DNA of 64,000 nucleotides. It comes from Varroa destructor (Eukaryota; Arthropoda; Arachnida; Mesostigmata; Varroidae). The position numbers were made by a program, and so were the translations under genes. Positions 1 through 13,146 of the stretch are shown here, piece after piece; position 1 is the stretch's first letter; the number at the start of each line of letters is the position of its first letter. The stretch covers positions 4,632,597-4,696,596 of the forward strand of contig NW_019211455.1 of assembly GCF_002443255.2 (NCBI RefSeq). Reading direction: 5' to 3'. The notes beneath the pieces were generated by a model, which was not told the DNA's origin, searched no databases, and saw nothing but the letters and a program-made list of their open reading frames with translations.

Positions 1-1365
1 TTATAATAATCTCGCTTAAATACCGAATACGATGGACCACGGCCGCGTCAACCTAAGCTTACAAGCTCATTACGTTTTCCTTTGAAGATCAAAAATCAGC
101 TGATGTCCGCGTCCTTAACGACAACGCTTTAATGATTTGTGTTTAAATTCAATCTTCAGATGTTTTACCTTCCGTTTAATAGGCAACAACACAGGGAAGA
201 AAAGAACGATAGAGAAAATGCCAAAGACAGAAAAATATATGAATGAAAACTTATGTCATGCGAAAGGCTATTGAATGTAGGCATAGAGAACTTCCGATGA
301 ATCTGTGTTAGGCCAGTAGATGTATCTTATTATCGAATTATTTTGGAGAAGAATTAACGTTAGTATAAAAACTTCGAAAACTACTTTCCCTCCAACGTCA
401 TTGTTTTTGCAAGACTAAGAATGAAAGAATATGCTACGCAAATACTCGGTTAGTTTGTCACGCACGTCGGTGATTTTTTGAGTACACTTAAAATACATCC
501 CGGGTTCGTACAGTCCAGCATCCACTATAGATTTAATACAGTTTTGACATTGGACTTACCACATTTGTTGAGCAGATATGTTAGTTGATAAATATTTGAC
601 CACATAATAAAAAGAAGCTACGAAATTGCCATTAGATGACACCTACTGTATCTTGTGGTATGCTATTTTCTATGATTGGAGCAGCATGTCTTAATGAGGA
701 CTCTAGGCGGCTCAAAAACTCTTTCGCTTTATATACAAATTCTATACAAGTTATACACTGCCATATGGGTTTTATTATTGGAGGTAAGCACCAATCTACC
801 GTTTTTTCATTTTGGAACTCTTATTCGAATCATATTCATTCCTTTTTTATATTGTTTTACCTTTAAAATCCCACACGGCTTTGGCTAAACTTTTTCGGCG
901 AACTGTAGCATACTACACCGTTTTCTAATCGGTAACGTATGCTCCTTAACCTCTTTGACTCTCCTTATTACAAAGACACACAAAGCCGCAGTTTGTGGAC
1001 ACACGTTATAAGAAGCCGCTGACTTCTACCTTATGTCTAAAACAAGATATGGCATTTCACAAATTTCTGAATGAACACACAGCTTTCCTACACAGATCCG
1101 CATTGACCTTTTCGACTTACTACTGGTTATGTTTCCTTTTAGAGGCGTAACAACTCCTAAGCAAAGTGCTAAATTAAACATGCATGAATAAACGGTTAGC
1201 TACATAAGAATGCTCAATTAAATAAGTAAAATTATGCTATATGCTAACAAAATCATTACGTCTGCTGTGTTCAGGAGTACGTATTCTTTGCGCTTTTCTG
1301 AAGACATTCTTGAAAACCTGAACTCAAAGTGATGCAGCCAAGAAACCGGCATCGCCACTGCCTAT
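1..1365. other. Intergenic, no gene seen
   Basis: AT-rich sequence downstream of the minus-strand NuSAP-like gene. The only open frames are short (70-76 codons near 636-888), overlap each other in different frames and have no recognisable domain. I see no RNA gene or repeat. Confidence 0.6.
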
Positions 1366-4300
1366 CTACTTCTGTTCCTCATCACTGTTAGCATCCTCTT
1401 CGATGTTGATTCCACGAGCCTTCATCAGTAGCTCGAAACGGCGATTCGAACGTACTTTGTCACTAAGAATCTTCTTGGCGGATGATGATGGGGTCATGTA
1501 CTGTCTTTTGATATCAGTTACCGGTGTTTTCAATAAGGTTTTCAGGGGAGTCTTCAATGGTGTCTTGGATTCTCGTCGAGATGTACCGCCGCGGTCACGG
1601 ATCTCGCGCGTGGTTTGCAATAGCTGCCGCATTCTATCGTAGTAGAAATTAAATATCGTTATATTAGAGAGACTCGAAAAATCTAGAGCACTGCAAGCTT
1701 TTGGAATGCTTAAAGCGGAAGTTCGCGCACTATTGTTTTTTAGTTTATAACGCTACAACGTTTGTTATGAACGAGCGAAAAAATGAAGTAAACAGGGCAA
1801 CATATAGTTTCAAAATAAGTAGATAAGAGCATTCCTTTAATGCACTTCGGTGGATTTGGTTAAGGTTTTTAACACTACGCAGACGGCGGTAATATTTCAA
1901 ATATCAACATGAGACGGAATCCGTGTTACCCGATTAAAGTACAACCACTTATATGGAGCACGATTGATGTAAGTACCTTTCACGTTTTCGGCTCGCATGA
2001 TCTACGATGCTTTCCATACGAGCCTGCTCTCGCTCGTGCAGCTTTTTAAAGTTCGGGGTTTTCGATGCTTTGAAATAAGTTGGCGACGAGTTTTTGCTTT
2101 CCTTAGAGTTCTTAATCTGTGACGGGGCTCCTACGATGAATGTGTTTTCGCGAATGATGAGCCTGTTTACGCGCATAAATAAAGCAAATGAAAAGGGCAA
2201 CTTAAGTCTTCGGGCTATAATTCTACTAAACAGACGCGTACACCTACTTTTCCAGAAAACAAAAACGTCGCCAAGCTTTATAAGAAGCAAAGAGCTAAAA
2301 CAATGTATAGCAAAAATAGAAAAAATAAATAGCAACATTTCATATCTTCACAACTGGAATTACAAGCATAAACTTCTGTCATTCGAACATACGTGAATCT
2401 TCAATTTGAAACTTGTCCTTTTCTTATTAGAAATACACATTTTATAAATATAGTTTACCGTTTTATAAGGCACTTGTGGTTTGAACGAGTCCTAATTGTA
2501 TTACATTCCCTTTTTTATCCTTCTCTTAGACTTCTTATCATGTTATGAAACGGACTTCTCTCTCGTTCACAATAAAAAATCATCGAAGGAAGTAGAAGGA
2601 TAGAGAATCTAGTTTTTAGCTTTTTCAAACAAACACATCGAGCACCTCGACGCTATATTTAGCGCGGAAAGTACACTAAATTTTTTCCACATAGACTACA
2701 CATTTACAAATGCATGAGGCGCGCATACCAAAGATCGCGTAACAAGATGAACATTCCCGACAGACTGTTGTAAACCGACAAACTACCACTAGAAGGAAGT
2801 GACTGCCATCACACAAACATGTACCACAAAAAACCTACGGGGTAGGTTGTTGATTTAAGGCAGTAATCGTGGCCTGCTCATCACTTAACGAACCCCTTCG
2901 TGAGGACACGGGGGAAGGCTGCTCATCATACGCAAAATTGAACTCTGCTGTCGTATTTAAATTCCATGTTCTTCGCTGTTTCCTCGGCCAAGTATCTTCG
3001 GCACCGGTAACAGAGTTGGGTGTGGAATGGGGGTTTGCAGGCTCGTTTGCAACGCGTTCTGCACCTTGAAAATATTTATCGTTAACTTTTGTTTCCTTTA
3101 ATTGCTTTTGTCCCTTTTCTGATGATGGTGTATCTGTTTTATTCGACTGCAGGACTTCACTGTGTAGTCTTCGATTGTCAACTTTATCATCTTCGCCTTC
3201 ATCAATAGCATGCTTGGGGGGTTGTTCATCTTCTTTTGGAGTTTCGTTTATGGTGGAACTGAAAATGTCGCCGTCATCCGCATGTAAGATGGGCAAGCTC
3301 TATATTCTTATACACATAGTTGGAAGCTGTTTTGTTGTTGGTTTACTACTCAGCTTTTACTACTTGCTCAGTTTTAATCAAATAGTCATTATATATATAN
3401 NNNNNNNNNNNNNNNNNNNNNNNNNNNNNNNNNNNNNNNNNNNNNNNNNNNNNNNNNNNNNNNNNNNNNNNNNNNNNNNNNNNNNNNNNNNNNNNNNNNT
3501 ATATATGGTAAACATAATCCAGTTTCCCTATCTAGAGTTAATACTAATATTATAAGTCGGCTTACTTTGTTGACTGCCACTTTGACAGCTCAGACGCAGA
3601 GTCTGCAGTACCAACCTGTGCCGACTCATCAGCCTGAATGACTTTAATCTGCAAAACAGTACGAATAGACTCCTTTCATTAACCTTTCAATTCTAACAAA
3701 AAATAAATTCTACATGCATTCCTTCCTTATATCATCTAAACACAATGATATTAATAACTATCCAGTTTAAATGCTTACTTTATGTCGGTGGCTATCCACA
3801 GCACAAATATAAATAATCATTGCTAAGGAAATATCTATAAACACATATTTATTAAACAAAAATAGAAGTCAGCAAAGTATTTTCCCCTAAAACTGACCTC
3901 ATCTACGTTCGTGCTTTCCTCAGCAATTTTCTTTATTGGAGGTGTCTCCTGTTCAAAACCGGTGCCATCGTCATCAATGTTTTTAGCAAAAGATAGCCTT
4001 GTGCTGTGTCTCTTTCCTGATGAGCTTCGACTTCCCTGCATAGAATTAGTTTCAGGCAGTTCAAATGGATCGTGCTTTTCCTCAGAGGAAAACTCTACAC
4101 TATTGGAGAGATTCACCGGCGTTCCTCTTAATTTTCCCTCCAGCTGTAACTTTGCCTCCTCACTAGCACTGCCACTATCACTTGCTGGCGACTGTTTTTC
4201 AACTTCATCTTTGTTATTAGTACTTTCAGTACTGCCGGCGTTCTGTCTTCGGGTTGAGCGCTTGCCCTTTCTCATTGGCGTCACATTGGTTTCACCTGAA

Positions 4301-4806
4301 GTGTTTTCTTTATTGATTTCAGCTGCGTTTGCTCGAGTTTTTCGACGAATGCTTCGCCGTGTCTCAGGCTGACCGCCTTCAGCTTCTGCTATAGCGGAAC
4401 GCCGGGATCGTGAAGGGGTTAAAATACTTTTTCTAGGAGTATCTCGAACAACGATCTCTGTCGGTAGCTCCTTTACTGTGAATACAAATAATGACCAATA
4501 TGTCTTAATGAAAACATACAAAAAAATGCAACAAAAAGGTGTTGAACGAGAAATGTTTTATATTGTATAAAGACAAAAATGATTAAACGGTTTTACGAAG
4601 AAGTACGCACTCAACATTTATGCTGCTAGGTTTACTTCAGTTTCCGAAATATATAACGTAAATAAGCGTAAACATAGAATTTTGGTTGTATACTTACGTC
4701 CACTATTTACAAGGAGCTCGATGATTTGCTGTTTGCGAAGCTTACCAGGAGTTAAACCGCGTTCCGCGCACAGCCTTTTCAAATCGCTTATCGTAAGTGC
4801 CTCCAT
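1366..4806 (-). CDS. NUSAP1: NuSAP-like spindle-associated protein (multi-exon)
   Basis: Likely orthologue of nucleolar and spindle-associated protein, which binds microtubules and chromatin in mitosis. Exons, descending: 4806-4698, 4475-3898, 3648-3566, 3297-2839, about 2118-1977, 1633-1366. The first encodes an N-terminal SAP domain (MEALTISDLKRLCAERGL, then LRKQQIIELLV). Exon 2 is basic and Ser/Thr-rich with a KEN box (NKENTS), the known APC/C-Cdh1 signal of NuSAP. Exon 5 carries the family signature KTPNFKKLHE followed by RMESIVDHASRKRER. The last exon has a KTPLKTPLKTLLKTP repeat and an acidic end (DEEQK). All junctions agree in phase except exon 4 to 5, where the best donor (after 2839) leaves two bases while the best acceptor before 2118 is phase 0; a small exon may be missing. 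The Met at 4806 is chosen because it opens the SAP helix; an in-frame Met lies four codons upstream. Length about 545 aa versus 441 in human. Confidence 0.85.
3400..3499. other. Assembly gap (100 N)
   Basis: Exactly 100 N flanked on both sides by TATATA sequence, inside the intron between NuSAP exons 3 and 4. The round size indicates a placeholder across an unresolved TA repeat, so the true intron length is unknown. Confidence 0.97.
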
Positions 4807-7008
4807 CTGAAACGTCATAAATCTATTAAGAAAAGCTTCATTACCAGATTCCGGATAGAAGATACTGTTTTGAATGAGTAGTAGTACTTGACAATGCATG
4901 AAAGCCCCAGAAATAACGAGTCCCTTACTGTCGCTTTTCTATCAGTACGTGTTAAGGACTTCCTTGACCTGTAACACTTACATCATGTTCTCAACGATTA
5001 TCATGCTTCCATGGAGACTGCTTAAATGGCTGACTATTTCAGTTAACTATGTTTGGCACGATAATGTACCAAATGTTTGTTGTACAACTACTAGCATGAT
5101 AAATTGCTTTCAGCCATATGAAGGTAACGGGTTTATTAATAAGAGACACGAATTGAATACTTATGCGTATAAATATTTCGTCCATTGAGTCAATTAATAC
5201 AGTAAAAAATAATACAAATTATAAAAGTACAAGCACAAATATTCTCTAATAAAGAAAAATTAAAATAAAGCATCGACTAGTGAGACAGAAACTACACTTT
5301 TTCGTAACGGTCACTTCCACTACTCATATGCCATTAGCCATTATTTTAATCATGAAAGCTTGAACGACGCTTAACATCAGTGTTCTTTAAACGTTATATG
5401 TAATACGCAACTTATATTTGAGTCCCACAACCGTTGAATCTATGTTACTTTCAGTAAGACAAATGTTAGTACATGTTACCAAATTTCGATGGGTCAATAC
5501 ACCTAATCAACACCGCCATTAGTAATTGTCGCATATAAAACCATAGAAAGCCCTGAATATTAATATTCAAGTTCATATTCAGTTTAATTACATTTAGTTC
5601 AAATTGTGTTCAATGCTTTACGCTTTGATGAAATAAATTAACTTTCACCATCTGCCAACAATGAATTCGTAAGCAAACTTCCTCTGAGTTGTTGCGTGGA
5701 ACAGGTACTTATCTACATTGTCTATCGCCTTCGTAACGAACTTCTGCGAGTAGATGAATTCGTCGTTCACTTTGCATCGCTTGCACGCACAAGTCAATCG
5801 ACTGCTTTTAATACACGAACACACTATAGCTTAAGTGATTTGCGTCTGTGTCTAATATGTTTGTTGAGGAACAGACTGTAACTCTACTGCTTGTACTAAA
5901 TAGTATAAGACCACAATAATTACCAGTAATAAATACCTCGATATCGCGTTGTATTGGATGGACCACGACGAGCGGGTGGACCTGATAATTTTAAATCAGA
6001 CACGGATGAATCAGTACGAACAAACATGTAACCTCAACGGTCTATTGCGCGCTTCCCGCCAACAGGTAACCGCAGCACAATTTCGAAATTTAAACGAGAT
6101 CGAGGCTTTTGAGGAACGGGAGAGAGAGAAACACTGAGAAGGAGCTCGTTTGTTTAAAGGCCGCTAACACCAAACAGCATTCACACAATTAGATTCAAAT
6201 ATACAGGAAATTTCTTCTCATGTAAGGCAATGTTTTTACTAGCAGTAATTAAAGTGGAACAATAGCTAGCAGAAAAATGTGCAAGCAAGCTTAGAGAATC
6301 GGATTCTCATCTATGAATGGGCCTGTTACTTCAATTTTCAGTTTGCCGTGTTTCCTTTAACATGTGCTTCACACGACGGATGATGTTGTTTTGGCTGACC
6401 GCGGCATGCGAGTACAGCGCCTCCTATGCCGTTGCGGCGGGCTCGAAACTCAAAGCCGGCAGGCGGTTCAGCAGCTCTGCGGATCGAAGCCGTCGTACCA
6501 CTTGATAGAGACTCTAGAGGTAGGCGGGGAAGGTTTGATTGCTGCTGCTGCGGTTAATAATCACAATAATAATAATAATAATACCATCAGAAAAAAATAA
6601 TCATATTAAATATACTAGTCACGCTACGCTTTGTATCAAATGTGAAACGCTTGGCTTGTCTCAGTGCGACGGTGATTTCGGTAGTTTAATAGCATTCACC
6701 GTTTTCAGACATATGAAAAGTGGCGCGCCGTCTATATGTTGTTAGTCTCGCAAGGTCTGTTGTACTCGTCAAAGGAAAGCAGGCCATTGTAGAGTAGATT
6801 GCGCAGTCAATTTGCGTGTACTATGGTACTGTTGATCATGGATTGGATATGTGGGTGCAACCCGTGTTTCAGGCTGTTCGGCGACGGCGTCAGCAGCAGT
6901 TGTAGAGGTGGTAAGCTCTTGGCGGCTCAACGAGTCCCCGTGCTGCAGCTGGAGTACCGAAAAGAAAGTAACATTAGTGTGTAGTGGAACGTGTTCGAGT
7001 ATTAGACC
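4807..7008. other. Shared 5' region between NuSAP-like and Su(var)3-9 genes
   Basis: About 2.2 kb between two divergent start codons. The left two thirds are AT-rich and featureless. Two stretches, roughly 6380-6540 and 6840-7008, are clearly richer in G+C and CpG; the second runs into the Su(var)3-9 start and probably holds its promoter and 5' UTR. An AAT trinucleotide repeat lies at about 6564-6582. No gene is supported, though 6364-6537 has an open frame ending in a possible donor (see findings). Confidence 0.5.
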
Positions 7009-10000
7009 ATGGCGCGGGTCAGAACCGCCAAACGCGGTGGCGAAAATGCAACTGAAGCCAAGTCCAAACCCAGTCGAGGTACGTAGACAGCGATATGTAA
7101 TGTGTGCTTAGAGAACGAGTCCTTGTAGACATTTTTATTGAGTTTTGCAGACACTAAGAAGATGTGGCCGGTTTCCAAAATTACAAATCGAGTAGACATT
7201 ATCACATTTCTGTGAATAGTTTGAGTGCGGCATTTGCTCAGTGAGAGCGCAAACCCAGATGAAACGTTCTCAGCTAGAAAAAGAAGAAACTCCCCCTCCT
7301 TTGCATCTAGCTGAGTGTGTCAATGACAGTTGGGTTTTGATCGAGGCAATAGAAGAGCGGCGGGTGGATTTCAATGAATAAATGAGCGGCCTTCTATAGC
7401 ATTAAGGCTGATAAAGGCTGACTACGAAAACAAATAGTAGTTTTGGTAAAAATCTGTTCATGTGTGAACACGGCTTCAATGATGAATTTAATTGATTAAA
7501 TTTATCGCATACATAAGCAAATAATTTTCGGTCTCCGGCTAGTTAATGAAGGTTAAAATTGAAAGCTGAAAAGACATAGTGAAGCAATATCATCAGTAGA
7601 TATTATGCGATTAGGTATATATACATATATATGACTGCGCTCCGTTCGCTACGGTCATTTGCATTAGTGCAGTTTTTATGTTAGAGGGTATCCGTGTCGT
7701 TCAGTAAGTCACTTGCCTAAGTCTATTTATGCCTTATTGAAACATCCATGAGATGCTATTTATTCATTAGCAAAAAGTAACGCGCGTATGACACTGTCAT
7801 GTGCTTCCGGCATCACGCGTAATCTTTTTTTCTGTGAACTTTTCAACCTTTAGGCCGATCTCGTAGAAGTGGTTCAAATGATGTACTTCAAGAACAAGAT
7901 GTCAACTCGCCAGTTCGGCTCAGACAGGGTAAGTGTGACTGTCAGTCAAGCCAAAGATACACATAGACAAGCTACTCGGCAAAAAGCTAGAATTTTTTAT
8001 CCGAGACTATATTCTAAGATATGAGCGTGCATTTTTGAAATTACAGTAGATCTCTCAAAACTAGATATTTTACTGATACGCTGAATAGCGTTCTCACGAT
8101 ATGCTCATCATTGTATGTATCTAATTGGGGTACGTCACATACATGATACATTAGAACTCCGTTATTAAGGGTGACCCTCTTTTTCTGATATTAAGGCTGA
8201 AGCGGGCTACGAATATTTACATCGACGAATCTAGAATATTATGATTTTATGATACTATTTAATCATAATTAGCAGTATGCGCTAACAACAAAAATAGTTG
8301 ATGCTCCAAATAATATTTTCAAAGTCAGTATTAATGTTAATTAATTAAAATGTTAATGTCGCTTAACTAGTTCTTAGAAGGATTACAGAAGGTTTATGCG
8401 GAGCACATATAAGTACAAACAAATGCGTTATTTTAAAAGGTTCTAGTTAATAACTAGCACGAAGATTTTATTAGCATAATTGTAATAGGTTGTAGTAATT
8501 AAAAATTCTCTATTTTCTTTGTCATCTCGTCGAACACTTGGGCTTTTTTTTAGATCGCGAGTCCAAGTCCATTACACCTGATCGTGTCAAGGGGAAACAA
8601 ACTATACCGCACGAACGAGCCCAAAAGCGAAAGACTACCACAGTGGCGCCATTTGAGGGGACCAAACGAAGAAAAACTGCCATGATACCAAAGCCGTCCA
8701 AGGTTCTTCAAAGCAGCCCGATAAATGGAATCGGTGCTGCTTCCCAATTGAACCCACTAAAGTCATCGGTAGCTAAGGTTGTCGTTAAAACAATAGATCT
8801 CAGCAAAGTAAAGAATAAAGCGAGAAAAAGCTCTCGCGATTTATCACTGGAGCGAAAGTCAACGATCAGCCGTAGAAATCAGCCTTCAAGAGGAGCGAAG
8901 ACGGAATCGCTTTCACTCAATCAGGTTTATCTCGAGACCTCCGCGCTTGCTGCTGCTAGAAAAGAAATCACTGATATTCTCATTAAGAAAATGGATTCCA
9001 AGTTAGCAAAGGATATAAAATCAGCTCCGTTCTTGCAAAATGGCGGTGGCGGTGAAAATCGTATCAGCAGAACTGGCAGGAGTAGGCGAAGTTTGACCAA
9101 TGTTGGCAGTCCAAAAAGCGGGAGCAGTAGCTTACCAGATAGTATCAATGATTCGATTCCAGATAGTGAACGATTCGACTCAAAAAAGAAACCGCTGAAC
9201 TCTGATATTGCTTCAGTAGTTCTCAAGGCTCCACTTCGCTTGCCCGTAACAGTGACAGCTAGCATACCAGAGCCCTGGGTGACGATGCCGTATCAAGGTG
9301 CTTACGTTGATTTTAGTCGGCGTTGCCGAATCGCGAATCCTCGAAAGAGTCTCTGTAAGCTTATGGAGGAGTGCCGTAAGCAGAAAAATACGTTAAAGCT
9401 GCCGGAAGATGATGGTGAGTTTTAACATCAGGAACTCGATATTTATGCTTTTATTATACGCTAGGTTGTGGAAACCAGGAGAAGAAAATCAACTAGAAAA
9501 TTCACTAAGCAATATCTAATCTAGACATGGCGAATGTTAAAAAAAACATTCACAAAATTTAGCAGGTCAGGTTGTGGAACCCAAGAGGAGAAAATCAACT
9601 AGAAAATCCGTTAGTCAACATCTAATGTAGAGATGGCGAATGTTAAAAAGAAACATTTAGAAAATTTAGCAGGTCCGACCGTAGCTTCTGTTTTCTTGAC
9701 CGTGTAATGTTTTATACATTACGTAAATCACTTTTGGGCTCGAAACCTGATTGCGATTAACTTTATCCTTCTCTTTTTAACGTTTTCTATATTTTCAGTT
9801 TATATCGTTGATAAAATAGTTGCCCATGAGGCCGTAAAAAATCAAATGAAATTTCTTGTCCGATGGAAAGACTGGACTCCGAAATATGACACGTGGGAAC
9901 CTGAAGCTCATTTGGTGGTATCTAGCGCAAACTGTCTGCTGCTCGCCGAATATTTTGACAGGAAGAAAGAGTACGTGAAGTACTTAAAGCCGGATAAGTG

Positions 10001-13000
10001 ATATGAATAATCAGGATGATCTAAAGGACGCCAATATGTGATAACAATGATCGTGCTTCAAATAAAATTGCAAGAATGGCAAGAAGACAATCTTGGGACC
10101 GTTTTTGTAATGCATCAAAAATAACGAAATATTAATTCCTAATGATCGAATTCCAAGCGCACATAAGCAGCACAGTTATGTGTAATGTTAAGGCCAAGTT
10201 AAATATTTTAGTTTCACAATCCTTGCTATTTGTCTTAAGCATAATAATCTGGGGGTATTCCAGCGTAACCTAAGTCCTACAAGTTTATTACATTTTTCGT
10301 CACTTATAAGATAAATCGTTATCATTTATCGTAGAATCACTAAGTCTAGTTCATCATGCAATTAGCTCTATAATAAACTTGATTATAAATAACTTCGAAT
10401 CTTTTTTTTGTGGGAATGATTATATTCTTTATTTTACAGGGTAAAGCTTTCTCATGAGTATCTGGTGAAATATCTAAAGGCCACAGTGCTGCAGGAGGAT
10501 CCAGCGGATTTACTTTTGCTAGCGACCCTTGCCGGGTGCACCCTTGACCCAGAACACGGGCCACCGATTCCGTTTCGGAAAAAACGCCGCGAGATGCAAC
10601 AGCGCATTAGGTTAAATCTTGCTTTGGACAAGCAGGCCGTGTTATTACAACAGTTCGGTGGCAAACTTTTCAAGTTTATGGCATTTGCTAAGAAACGTGC
10701 GCAAGGGCTGGACGAAAACGAACGATGGGAATCATTGATAGCAAAATTTGAACCCGATGCTCAAATCGCCATTGAAAATGTCGTTGATGCGGAATCTTTG
10801 CCAAGTGAATTCAAATATATAACGGTTCGTTAAAATTAGCAGTCTTAGTTCAAACTCGTTGGGAGATATCAAGTTAATTTGTAAGGGTATATTTCATGGT
10901 TATAATATCCATTCCCTAATCTGTTAAACGCGATATTGAATATTAAACGAATGTAGTGTGTTTTTCAAAATAAAATTTATTATTTCTAGCAAAAGTGTGG
11001 TCCAAGTAGCTCGTGGGCATATTACTTTTTGCAAGTATTACAGGTAATATTATATTATTACATAAATAGATTTGTATAATAAAGCATATTACTATTACAT
11101 TATTATATAATTTGTATCCGCGATTTCGCTATATCTATACGGGGAAATTTCTTCAATGAAACAGATTCTTAATTAAAACCTATTTCGTTAATTGACGGAG
11201 TTTCTTGTACATAAGTAATTTTTCTCGTACAATGGAGGGATCACTAAGCATTGGGCGCATAGCACACCTATATACTCTAAAAATTGCCGAAATTTGAAGA
11301 ACTGGTATTTGAAACAACTGTGTATCATAATAAATAGGACAAAAATGTGATCGAGTGTTTACTCAGCAACAAGCACTATTTTTTTACTACATTACCTACC
11401 GCTTAGTAGCTCAGCTATCTTTATATGTGTAATGCGGATGATAGGCAAAGGCGATTGGCTTTAATTCGTTATTTAATCACTCGTTGCACGTACGTTTATA
11501 CCCTTTTAACAGGACTACGTTGTGAGTCCGAATGTTCGTTATCAGAAACCTTCGCGGTCGTGTAAGTGCGCGGAAGAAGGCTGTTTTGGCAAAGACTGTT
11601 GCGGCGTTCATGCCGGACGATATCGCGGCTATATACGTGGTCAATTAGCCAGAACATGTGGGCAAGTACCGCTATACGAGTGTAACCGCTTCTGCCAGTG
11701 TGGTCCGGAATGCGAAAATCGACTTATTCAAAAAGGGGTGCAGGTATGTCAATTGAAAGTAAATGTGCATGTGCTACTACAAATAAGCAAGCTACGGCTG
11801 GTTTACTTAGATTTACTTGGCATCTGACAGGCTTATACATGTTAAGTTACCAAGCAATTCTAGTGTTGCTATTATTTGTGCATACTTTTATTTTACCATC
11901 TACCCTATACTTAATCTCTTGCACTTAATTAAAAATCGTATTTTTGATGTTTAGTAAAAACGTTTATCTTTTGTTACTTAACTGAGAAATCTATATAAAT
12001 TAATCTTCGGAAAAGACTTTATTTGTATTTAACGTAATTTCTTCTTTTTCATTTTGATCTGGCAGCTGTCCTTGACAATATTTAAGACAACGTCACGCGG
12101 GTGGGGCGTGCGAGCGGAACAGAAAATTGCTCGAGGTACCTTCATTGCCGAGTATCTCGGCGAGCTGATGACCAGCGCTGAAGCAGTTTCTCGTCACTCT
12201 GTCAATTTCTCGTACCTGTTTGATTTGCAACCTTATCGCGATCGCCCGGTGGAAAATACAGTTGATGCTGCAGTTTACGGAAATGTTTCTCGCTTTTTCA
12301 ACCACAGTGTACGTTCGTAATATACTTTTTATGTTACGTGTACCATGTTAGGTGTACCAGTAAGAACATTTTTGTTATTGTAATTGTGTGTCAAAATACT
12401 TCAGATTGTTAAAGTAATAGTAGTAGTTAACAAACGTTGCTGTCCTTGCTAGTGCGTTATTTGATTTTGAAAACACATAGTATGCTACTGCAAGATTGTT
12501 TGTCAAACACTTTTAACATTATTACGAAACCTGTACAGTCTGGTGCTTCCGTGAGTGTGTGTATGGATATGATTTATAGCTGCTATAAGTATACATCAAA
12601 ATCGTTAAAAACTACCCATAAAAGTGAATAAAATTCGTATGTATGTATTTCTTTATGTTTCGTACTGTTTGTCACATGCCCCCGTCAGTGCGATCCAAAC
12701 ATAGCAATCAGCTATGCCTACATAGAAAACCATCATCCAGGAGCGCCTCGGCTAGCTTTCTTTGCGCGACGAGATATCGCTCGCCACGAAGAGCTCACTT
12801 TCAACTATTGCATGCAGAGTACGTAAAGCCATTTTTGTTTCGTTTCCCAACGAGCTTCTCTATAAGTACTCATTACTTACTTGTCTGTACAGGCAATTGC
12901 AGTTTCTACTATCATATAATGGTTCAAAATTTCATTCATTAAGAATGAAACACAGTATTTTTTTGGGAATACATATGACTATGCGAAGTTCCTATAAGAT

Positions 13001-13146
13001 TTGGGGTTGTTATTTCCTTTCTATTCAAAACTCTTAACATATTAAAATTTTTTTTTGTCTTTTTTTTAGCGACTGGAACGGAGGGAACCTTAAAAAAGGT
13101 TGAATGCAAGTGCGGCTCAGTGAAGTGTCGCAAATTCCTGTTCTAA
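7009..13146 (+). CDS. Su(var)3-9: SU(VAR)3-9 / SUV39H histone H3K9 methyltransferase
   Basis: Complete nine-exon gene: 7009-7078, 7854-7928, 8554-9414, 9799-9970, 10440-10824, 11513-11743, 12066-12308, 12689-12818, 13070-13146. All splice sites are GT-AG and phases close to 747 aa. Residues 1-335 are a Lys/Arg/Ser-rich, apparently disordered extension. A chromodomain follows (about 336-400: YIVDKIV, FLVRWKDW, YDTWEPE, LAEYFDRKKE). The pre-SET region (about 522-598) has the nine-cysteine zinc cluster (CKC, CC, CNRFCQCGPEC). The SET domain (about 605-720) shows GWGVRAEQKI, AEYLGE, VDAAVYGNVSRFFNHS joined to CDPN across an intron, and ELTFNYC. The post-SET end is CKCGSVKCRKFLF. All elements for H3K9 di/trimethylation and heterochromatin targeting are present. 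The ELTFNY motif has Asn where SUV39H1 has Asp. There is no sign of the eIF2-gamma exon sharing seen in insects. Confidence 0.97.
9464..9676. repeat. Tandem duplication of about 106 bp
   Basis: Two adjacent copies (9464-9569 and 9570-9676) in the Su(var)3-9 intron before the chromodomain exon. Both begin GGTTGTGGAA, share AGAAAATCAACTAGAAAAT and end AAAATTTAGCAGGTC. They differ by scattered substitutions and small indels, so the event is not recent. Confidence 0.85.

Noticed and set aside
3400..3499. Open frames running through the N stretch
   Set aside because: Artefacts of translating N; the real exons end before the gap.
8927..9265. 112-codon minus-strand frame
   Set aside because: Antisense shadow of Su(var)3-9 exon 3.
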